From: Pelecanus crispus
Lineage: Eukaryota > Chordata > Aves > Pelecaniformes > Pelecanidae
Length of the DNA stretch: 64,000 nt
Assembly (NCBI RefSeq): GCF_030463565.1
Contig: NC_134659.1
Location: forward strand, 7,696,511 to 7,760,510
Reading direction: 5' to 3'
Below, one piece after another: positions 62,201 to 64,000 of this stretch. Each line of letters begins with the position of its first letter. Within the stretch, counting starts at the first letter, position 1. The notes beneath the pieces are model-generated. The model did no database searches. It was given only the letters and a program-made list of their open reading frames with translations, and was not told the DNA's origin. The position numbers were made by a program, and so were the translations under genes.

Positions 62201-64000
62201 ACCCTCGCACCCCGTCCCAGCAGTGCCACCGCAGTGTCACCCCCACCCTATCCCCACAGTGCCGCCACGGTGCCACCCCCCACGCTGTCCCCGTGCCCCC
62301 CACCTACCGACGGATCCCTTGGGGCAGGGAGCAGCCGCGGGCAGCCCGAAGCGGGTCCGGGGCCACCAAATGCTGGCCTCGATGGCACGGGGACAGCTGT
62401 CATAGTTGACTGCGGGGCAAAGCGGGGCATCACAACGGGTGACAGCAGGGTGACAGCGGTGGCACCCAGTCGCCGGGACCCAGGGTGACAGCAATGACAC
62501 CCAGTCGCTGGGCACCCAGGGTACCAGCGGTGGCACCCGATCACCAGGTACCCAGGGTGACAGCAGGGTGACAGCAGTGACAGCAGGTCGCTGGGCACCC
62601 AGGGTGACAGCAATGACACCCGGTCATGGGGCACCCAGGGTGACAACAGTGGCACTGGGTCGCTGGGCACCCAGGGTGACAGCAGTGACACCCGGTCACC
62701 GGGCTCCCATGGTGACAGCAGGGTGACAGCAGGGTGACACCGGGTCACCGGGCACCCAGGGTGACAGCAGGGTGACAGCAGTGACACCGGGTCACTGGGC
62801 ACCCAGGGTGACAGCAGGGTGACAGCAGGGTGACACTGGGTCACCGGGCACCCAGGGTGACAGCAGAGTGACAGCAGGGTGACACCGGGTCACCGGGCAC
62901 CCAGGGTGACAGCAGGGTGACAGCAGTGACAGCAGGTCGCTGGGCACCCAGGGTGACAGCAATGACACCCGCTCATGGGGCACCCAGGGTGACAACAGTG
63001 GCACTGGGTCGCTGGGCACCCAGGGTGACAGCAGTGACACCCGGTCACCGGGCTCCCATGGTGACAGCAAGGTGACAGCAGTGACACCGGGTCGCTGGGC
63101 ACCCAGGGTGACAGCAGTGACACCCGGTCACCGGGCTCCCATGGTGACAGCAAGGTGACAGCAGTGACACCGGGTCGCTGGGCACCCAGGGTGACAGCGG
63201 TGGCACCCGATCACCAGGCACCCAGGGTGACAGCAGGGTGACAGCAGGGTGACACCGGGTCACCGGGCACCCAGGGTGACAGCAGGGTGACAGCAGGGTG
63301 ACACCTGGTCGCCGGGCACCCATGGTGACAGCTATGACACCCAGTCACGGGGCAACCAGGGTGACAGCAGGGTGACATCAGTGACACCGGGTCACCAGGC
63401 ACCCACGGTGACAGCAGTGACACCCAGCCACGGGGCGCCCAGCGCGTCCCCCGCTCGCCCTCGCCCACCTTCGCAGCCGCCGGCTGTCACCTCGGCGAAG
63501 GGGTTGTCGCAGCGGTCGCAGTGGCGGCCGATGACACCGGCCTTGCAGGGACATTGCCCGCTGGTGGCATCGCAGAGGCGGGACAGGGAGCCGGTGGGGT
63601 AACAGTCGCAGAGCAGGCAGGAGTCGCTGCCCGCCGGCCGGTAGTGGTTCTCCTGCGGGGTGACGGTGCCCAAACGCGGCACGGTGACAAAACGCAGCCA
63701 CCGCGGCGCTGTGACCAAACGCAGCGCGGTGACAAAACGCGGCACGGTGCCCAAACGTGGCGTGGTGACCAAACGTGGCGCGGTGACAAAACGCGGCACG
63801 GTGACAAAACGCGGCACGGTGACAAAACGATGCCACCGCGGCGCGGTGCCCAAACACGGCGCGGTGCCCAAATGTGGCGCGGTGACCAAACGCGGCACGG
63901 TGACAAAACGCGGCCACCGCGGCGCGGTGCCCAAACACGGCGCGGTGCCCAAACGTGGCGTGGTGACCAAACGTGGCGCGGTGACAAAACGCGGCACGGT
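26251..64000 (-). CDS. CELSR2: CELSR2, seven-pass cadherin / adhesion GPCR, 3' third
   Basis: Plasma-membrane receptor of the Flamingo family; homophilic adhesion and planar cell polarity, neuronal ciliogenesis and migration. Twenty-one minus-strand coding exons lie here: 63469-63652, 62308-62409, 58461-58555, 58164-58373, 55664-55847, 51339-51464, 48829-49089 (or 49108), 47948-48117, 46393-46521, 44249-44449, 43033-43207, 41975-42087, 41810-41886, 39533-39659, 36432-36554, 36216-36347, 32139-32223, 31865-32012, 30158-30355, 29815-30041 and 26251-26278. They encode laminin-EGF, HRM, GAIN with GPS, seven helices and the tail, about 1,030 codons of roughly 2,900. It is CELSR2 rather than CELSR1/3 because of the tail ([38 protein letters not shown]) and the PSRC1 neighbour. 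Several exons have one-base frame breaks at G/C runs. The 5' exons are beyond the window. Confidence 0.95.
26370..27540. repeat. GGGCACCCAA minisatellite with higher-order blocks
   Basis: Units of 10-13 bp (GGGCACCCCAGCACCCAAC) are organised into blocks marked by CACTGTTAGACCTGATGGGC, which recurs at irregular spacing of about 160-215 bp. Fills the left part of the last CELSR2 intron. Confidence 0.9.
27541..29810. repeat. 30-bp CACCCTGGCACCCGATGGG minisatellite
   Basis: Right part of the last CELSR2 intron. Diverged to the left; from about 28,740 the unit is almost strictly 30 bp (CCCGATGGGCACCCAATG plus CACCCTGGCA). As 30 is a multiple of three the frames stay open on both strands. Confidence 0.9.
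29815..30041 (-). CDS. CELSR2: CELSR2 penultimate exon (cytoplasmic tail)
   Basis: Starts GC-ATC-CTG, encoding [16 protein letters not shown], and ends with [20 protein letters not shown] and [10 protein letters not shown] before GA|GTGAGT. These two parts are in different frames; the exon is 227 bases where 226 fits both splice phases, so one extra base sits in G7 (29961-29967) or G8 (29972-29979). Confidence 0.93.
30042..30157 (-). other. CELSR2: CELSR2 short intron (116 bp)
   Basis: GTACGG donor and CCCTTGCAG acceptor, C-rich on the gene strand, no tandem array. Confidence 0.75.
30158..30355 (-). CDS. CELSR2: CELSR2 tail exon (PYWPGEF...PQK)
   Basis: Acceptor CACCCGCAG, donor CAGAAAG|GTACGG. 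The conserved [15 protein letters not shown] block (mammal APWPGDF) and the final PQK before GILKKK are in different frames, and the incoming phase from the upstream exon does not match. At least two homopolymer indels are implied (C6 near 30337-30342 region and later C7-C8 runs). Confidence 0.8.
30400..31830. repeat. 52-bp minisatellite GGTGAGGGACCCCC... in a CELSR2 intron
   Basis: Units of about 50-52 bp: GGTGAGGGACCCCC, CCCCACTGGGTGCCCCCCAT and CAGCACCCTGGACAT. A variant containing ACATACAGACAGGGCAAGAG appears four times in the right half, marking a larger repeat of about 180 bp. Each unit carries GGTGAGGG, a donor-like string on the non-gene strand. Confidence 0.9.
31865..32012 (-). CDS. 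CELSR2: CELSR2 tail exon (acidic [10 protein letters not shown])
   Basis: Encodes [38 protein letters not shown] and PGPPPGPPR, matching the acidic tail block of CELSR2. Two tandem acceptors (AGCAG) at 32012 and 32009 differ by one codon. The phase at the downstream end conflicts with the next exon, pointing to an indel in the C8/C7 runs near the donor. Confidence 0.92.
32139..32223 (-). CDS. CELSR2: CELSR2 tail exon ([10 protein letters not shown]...DAQDQAEG)
   Basis: Encodes [29 protein letters not shown], matching LGDPGSLFLEGQDQ of mammals. The acceptor may instead be at 32227, which would add the conserved Glu but needs the upstream exon to end one base earlier. Confidence 0.85.
32290..34250. 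repeat. 20-bp CGCCCTGACGCCCACCCCAT minisatellite
   Basis: Units of 18-20 bp, often interrupted by ACCGACACCCACC. C-rich on the plus strand, so the transcribed CELSR2 RNA is G-rich. About 100 copies with little higher-order order. Confidence 0.9.
34255..36150. repeat. 9-10 bp CCCCATCAC/CCCCACCAA short minisatellite
   Basis: Very short C/A/T units (CATCACCCC, CACCAACCC, CATTGCCCC) for 1.9 kb. G is almost absent from the plus strand, giving His/Pro/Thr frames. It abuts the preceding 20-bp array at about 34,250. Confidence 0.9.
36216..36347 (-). CDS. CELSR2: CELSR2 tail exon ([14 protein letters not shown])
   Basis: Encodes [33 protein letters not shown] and HHSYIPFVR, matching SAGSLHSTSRSGKSQPSYIPFLLR of mammals. 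Acceptor GCGCCAG; donor CGGCGG|GTACCA. An extra Arg compared with mammals may come from one added G at the donor. Confidence 0.93.
36348..36431 (-). other. CELSR2: CELSR2 short intron (84 bp)
   Basis: GTGAGT donor and CCGCGCCAG acceptor. No repeat array. Confidence 0.8.
36432..36554 (-). CDS. CELSR2: CELSR2 exon with TM7
   Basis: Encodes [19 protein letters not shown], the seventh helix and its cytoplasmic end, then [20 protein letters not shown]. 41 codons in phase 0 at both ends; acceptor CCGCCCCAG, donor CCC|GTGAGT. Intact. Confidence 0.96.
36660..37250. repeat. 50-bp minisatellite GGTGAGGGACCCCCATACCC
   Basis: Eleven or so units of about 50-52 bp: GGTGAGGGACCCCCATACCC, GCTGGGTGCCCCCATCAG and CACCCCAGACAG. 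It clearly belongs to the same family as the array at 30,400-31,830 in another CELSR2 intron. Confidence 0.9.
37255..38270. repeat. 18-19 bp GGGGAGCTATAGGGGCACA minisatellite
   Basis: Regular units GGGGAGCTATAGGGGCACA with GGTATGG variants. G-rich on the plus strand, reversing the skew of the neighbouring array to the left. Confidence 0.92.
38330..39530. repeat. G-rich GGGTCCGGGGGTGCCGGGGC minisatellite
   Basis: Loose units of 15-40 bp made of GGGTCCGGGGG and TGCCGGGGCGG, with very dense G runs on the plus strand, ending right at the TM6 exon. Confidence 0.85.
39533..39659 (-). CDS. CELSR2: CELSR2 exon with TM6
   Basis: Encodes [39 protein letters not shown] and CLQ: sixth helix and third extracellular loop, matching [11 protein letters not shown] of mammals. 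Donor CAG|GTCAGC, acceptor CGCCCCCAG. Intact. Confidence 0.96.
39680..40560. repeat. 10-11 bp CTGCCCGCACC minisatellite
   Basis: Units CTGCCCGCACC with CTGCCTGCACC and CCCCTGCCCG variants, over 80 copies, C-rich on the plus strand. Confidence 0.93.
40590..41800. repeat. CCCCCCATGGGTGCCCCAGC minisatellite
   Basis: Units of about 25-30 bp made of CCCCCCATGGGTGCCCCAGC plus a short CACCCC or CCATGCC linker, up to the edge of the TM5/TM6 loop exon. Confidence 0.9.
41810..41886 (-). CDS. CELSR2: CELSR2 exon, end of TM5 and third cytoplasmic loop
   Basis: Encodes [19 protein letters not shown] and FEKKGA, matching LAARASCAAQRQGFEKKG of mammals. 77 bases, donor CGC|GTGAGT, acceptor CCGCAG. Confidence 0.95.
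41975..42087 (-). CDS. CELSR2: CELSR2 exon, ECL2 and TM5
   Basis: Encodes [38 protein letters not shown]. The ECL2 Cys-Trp pair (CW) of adhesion GPCRs is present. Acceptor GGGGCAG, donor GCC|GTGCGT. Confidence 0.96.
42160..42420. repeat. 20-bp GCGGGAGGGGCGTGGCTAAA array
   Basis: About 13 near-identical 20-bp units, each with GGGGCGTGGC, a consensus KLF-type CACCC/GC box, all in the same orientation. Confidence 0.92.
42420..42890. repeat. GGGGGCGGGGCTATG GC-box array
   Basis: About 20 units of roughly 17-25 bp, each with the SP1 core GGGGCGGGGC, with a 160-bp block (GGGGCAGGGCTAGCCTCTTA landmark) duplicated. It continues the KLF-type array in an intron of CELSR2. Confidence 0.88.
43033..43207 (-). 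CDS. CELSR2: CELSR2 exon, TM3 and TM4
   Basis: Encodes [39 protein letters not shown] and [22 protein letters not shown]3 starts with the Cys that normally pairs with ECL2. Strong match to FACTVIAILLHFLY and YMLGWGVPAFITG. Donor ACCG|GTGAGG. Confidence 0.97.
43290..44160. repeat. 18-bp GAGAGGCCCCACCCCTTT minisatellite
   Basis: Units of 16-19 bp: GAGAGGCCCCACCCCTTT, GGGAGCCCCACCCCCTT and GAAAGCCCCACCCCCTT. On the CELSR2 strand each carries AAGGGGTGGGGC. Older, diverged units lie at the left. Confidence 0.9.
44249..44449 (-). CDS. CELSR2: CELSR2 exon, TM1 and TM2
   Basis: Encodes [31 protein letters not shown], the first loop [12 protein letters not shown] and [34 protein letters not shown] is identical to mammals. 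Acceptor GTGCCGCAG, donor CCG|GTACCG. 67 codons, intact. Confidence 0.97.
44580..45680. repeat. AGCCCCGCCCACATTTCACA minisatellite with about 150-bp blocks
   Basis: Composite of AGCCCCGCCCACATTTCACA, CCTTGGAGCCCCGCCCA and CCCGCTTAGCCCCGCCC. Blocks of roughly 140-150 bp repeat. Each SP/KLF-type GGGCGGGGC lies on the CELSR2 strand. Confidence 0.88.
45690..46385. repeat. CCCCCGTGCCCCCCACAT minisatellite
   Basis: Units of 9-18 bp (CCCCCGTGC, CCCCCACAT) running to the edge of the GPS exon. Plus strand lacks G runs and is C-rich. Confidence 0.9.
46393..46521 (-). CDS. CELSR2: CELSR2 exon with the GPS motif
   Basis: Encodes [20 protein letters not shown] then [13 protein letters not shown], the second half of the GAIN domain with the GPS Cys-x-Cys and stalk strand. 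The cleavage triad, usually His-Leu/Met-Ser/Thr, reads Gln-Leu-Ser, so autoproteolysis is predicted to be lost. The first codons are shifted: C6 at 46513-46518 should be C7 to join the incoming phase (129 bases against 130 expected). Confidence 0.95.
46530..47740. repeat. GGGACCCCCGCCCCGCCC minisatellite with longer blocks
   Basis: GGGACCCCCGCCCCGCCCG units with larger repeats that include CTGCGCCGGCACCTCAGCC and CGCACGGACCCC. Those blocks are copies of the 3' splice-site region and first bases of the adjacent GPS exon, repeated eight or so times through the intron. Confidence 0.85.
47948..48117 (-). CDS. CELSR2: CELSR2 exon, GAIN domain with CVFWNHS
   Basis: Starts [20 protein letters not shown] and ends [20 protein letters not shown] then VFWNHSLL. 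The Trp and first Cys of the GPS are in this exon. The two halves are in different frames: C8 at 48055-48062 should be C9. With that base the exon would be 171 long, fitting both phases. Confidence 0.94.
48140..48820. repeat. GGGCACCCTCCCACCCCCCG minisatellite
   Basis: Units of about 40-60 bp: GGGCACCCTCCCACCCCCCG, TGCCCCCACCCTTGGGCACC, with a CCCTGTCCCCAATGTCCCAC segment every few units. Confidence 0.88.
48829..49108 (-). CDS. CELSR2: CELSR2 exon, GAG-repeat segment and [13 protein letters not shown]
   Basis: The 3' half clearly encodes [38 protein letters not shown], matching [29 protein letters not shown] of mammals; donor CTCAG|GTGCGG. The 5' half is a run of GAG triplets (plus-strand CTC, 48967-49050) readable as poly-Glu, poly-Arg or poly-Gly. 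Acidic reading (as EPEEL in mammals) seems likely but requires an indel; the acceptor could be 49089 or 49108. Confidence 0.8.
49130..51290. repeat. 29-bp CCAGCCCCACGGCCACACC minisatellite
   Basis: Units near 29 bp alternate GGGGACCCCAATTCTGCCAG, CCCCATCCTGGGGTCCCCAA and CCAGCCCCACGGCCACACC. About 75 copies; a larger block of roughly 145 bp recurs in the left half. Confidence 0.92.
51339..51464 (-). CDS. CELSR2: CELSR2 exon, GAIN ([19 protein letters not shown])
   Basis: Encodes [40 protein letters not shown] and VF, matching [21 protein letters not shown]. Donor TTCC|GTGAGT, acceptor GTGCCGCAG. Intact. Confidence 0.96.
51480..52940. repeat. 15-16 bp CCCTGCACCCACAGTCCCCC minisatellite
   Basis: Units CCCCTGCACCCACAG and TCCCCCCACCCACGG, C-rich, leading into the CA-rich array to the right. 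Confidence 0.9.
52960..55650. repeat. GCACACACGTGTCCCC minisatellite with 356-bp higher-order repeat
   Basis: Short units of 17-35 bp (GGCACACACGTGTCCCC, GGCACACACATGTCC) with alternating purine-pyrimidine tracts, including CACACACACACGCACACACA near 52,994. A block marked by ATCCCCAAGCACACACATGT recurs about every 356 bp (53526, 53882, 54238, 54594, 54950, 55306). Confidence 0.92.
55664..55847 (-). CDS. CELSR2: CELSR2 exon, GAIN ([20 protein letters not shown])
   Basis: Encodes [60 protein letters not shown], very close to mammalian CELSR2. Acceptor GCCGGCAG, donor ATCG|GTGAGC. 61 codons plus one base, intact. Confidence 0.97.
55910..56640. repeat. 50-bp GTCAGGGTGCCCATCGCCCC minisatellite
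   Basis: Units of about 50 bp: GTCAGGGTGCCCATCGCCCC, GGCATCAGGCCTCCTGCACC, AGCCCACCCC. About fourteen copies, the right ones containing CCATGAGG in place of CCGTCAGG. Confidence 0.92.
56641..58080. repeat. 12-bp GAGGGTGCCCAC minisatellite
   Basis: Derived from the array to its left: GAGGGTGCCCAC, GAGGATGCCCAT and GAAGGTGCCCAC in 12-bp steps, broken by longer units with CTCCCATACCAACACCCCCC. Multiples of three keep frames open. Confidence 0.92.
58164..58373 (-). CDS. CELSR2: CELSR2 exon, GAIN start (AERLARNES)
   Basis: 70 codons: [60 protein letters not shown] and [19 protein letters not shown] and YFGSD are invariant in the family. Phase 0 on both sides, intact. Confidence 0.97.
58374..58460 (-). 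other. CELSR2: CELSR2 short intron (87 bp)
   Basis: GTGAGC donor, GCCCGGGCAG acceptor, no repeat. Confidence 0.85.
58461..58555 (-). CDS. CELSR2: CELSR2 exon, hormone-receptor (HRM) domain, second half
   Basis: Encodes [32 protein letters not shown]. The two Cys and the [10 protein letters not shown] core are typical of the HRM of CELSR receptors. Acceptor CCCCGCAG, donor TGG|GTGAGC. Confidence 0.97.
58590..61310. repeat. 23-24 bp CACCGCCCTCGCACCCCCGC minisatellite, about 115 copies
   Basis: Unit CACCGCCCTCGCACCCCCGC plus CCGG, with CACACC, CACTCC and TTCGCA variants. Four CpG per unit, so a CpG-dense tract of 2.7 kb inside the gene. A block of about 160 bp (CGCCTTCGCACCCCCGCCC then TGCACCGCCC) recurs. 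Confidence 0.94.
61320..62280. repeat. 40-bp CAGCAGTGCCACCATGGTGT minisatellite
   Basis: Units near 38-42 bp: CAGCAGTGCCACCATGGTGT, CACCCCCTCCCCAGCTCCAG or CCACCCTCGCACCCCGTCC. About 24 copies, ending next to the WWPRTRFG exon. Confidence 0.92.
62308..62409 (-). CDS. CELSR2: CELSR2 exon, HRM first half ([11 protein letters not shown])
   Basis: Encodes [34 protein letters not shown], nearly identical to mammals. Acceptor CCCCGCAG, donor TCG|GTAGGT. 102 bases, intact. Confidence 0.97.
62440..63420. repeat. GGGTGACAGCAGGGTGACAG minisatellite
   Basis: Units of about 11-48 bp: GGGTGACAGCA, TGACACCGGGTCACCGGGCA, CCCA. A block of about 130 bp containing CCCATGGTGACAGCAAGG is duplicated at 63,050-63,180. 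Read on the CELSR2 strand it is TGTCACCCTGCTGTCACCC. Confidence 0.92.
63469..63652 (-). CDS. CELSR2: CELSR2 exon, laminin-type EGF module
   Basis: Encodes [60 protein letters not shown]. The eight-Cys spacing and [11 protein letters not shown] are diagnostic of the CELSR laminin-EGF module just before the HRM. Acceptor CCCGCAG, donor GAAG|GTGGGC. Most upstream exon visible. Confidence 0.96.
63655..64000. repeat. CGGTGACAAAACGCGGCA minisatellite, cut by window edge
   Basis: Units of 17-18 bp: CGGTGACAAAACGCGGCA and CGGTGCCCAAACGTGGCG, with a larger block of about 130 bp (GCCACCGCGGCGC landmark) present three times. Continues beyond the window. Confidence 0.92.

Noticed and set aside
26251-63652. 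CELSR1 or CELSR3 instead of CELSR2
   Set aside because: The tail motifs and FLFFNFLH end, plus tail-to-tail PSRC1, fit CELSR2 specifically.
1-64000. High-GC bacterial (actinobacterial) DNA with giant PE-PGRS-like genes
   Set aside because: Conserved vertebrate exons with GT-AG introns and AATAAA signals span the window; no ribosome-binding sites or operons.

Overview
The window is vertebrate nuclear DNA, almost certainly from a bird GC-rich microchromosome. It holds three interrupted protein-coding genes whose small exons sit between very GC-rich tandem repeats. Nothing prokaryotic, viral or transposon-like was seen. PSRC1 next to CELSR2 in tail-to-tail order is the arrangement known from human 1p13.3. 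PPIL1 lies on human 6p21, and finding it head-to-head with PSRC1 fits the bird microchromosome (chicken chromosome 26) that, as I recall, carries both human segments. The species cannot be named from this sequence alone.

Layout. 1-4,029: C- and G-rich minisatellites downstream of PPIL1. 4,030-13,260: PPIL1 on the minus strand, four coding exons, with introns filled by 13-bp, 102-bp, 40/80/120-bp and poly-G-linked repeats. 13,261-13,516: a compact bidirectional CpG-rich promoter with YY1, ETS, CCAAT and CHR-like elements. 13,517-25,720: PSRC1 on the plus strand, with coding exons at 15.56, 15.67, 21.86, 22.36, probably 24.68, 24.81 and 25.09 kb and a 79-bp VNTR filling intron 2. About 25,375-63,652 and beyond: the 3' third of CELSR2 on the minus strand. 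Twenty-one coding exons run from a laminin-type EGF module through HRM, GAIN/GPS, seven transmembrane helices and the cytoplasmic tail, ending in FLFFNFLH. The cadherin and most EGF/LamG exons lie beyond the right edge.

The genes act separately: a spliceosomal cyclophilin, a mitotic spindle protein and a planar-polarity adhesion GPCR. Two features dominate the window. First, nearly every intron longer than about 700 bp is filled by its own minisatellite, which makes enormous but meaningless open reading frames on both strands. Second, several exons carry one-base discrepancies at G/C homopolymers, more like long-read consensus errors than gene decay. The most interesting protein-level observation is that the CELSR2 GPS motif has Gln where the catalytic His of autoproteolysis is expected.
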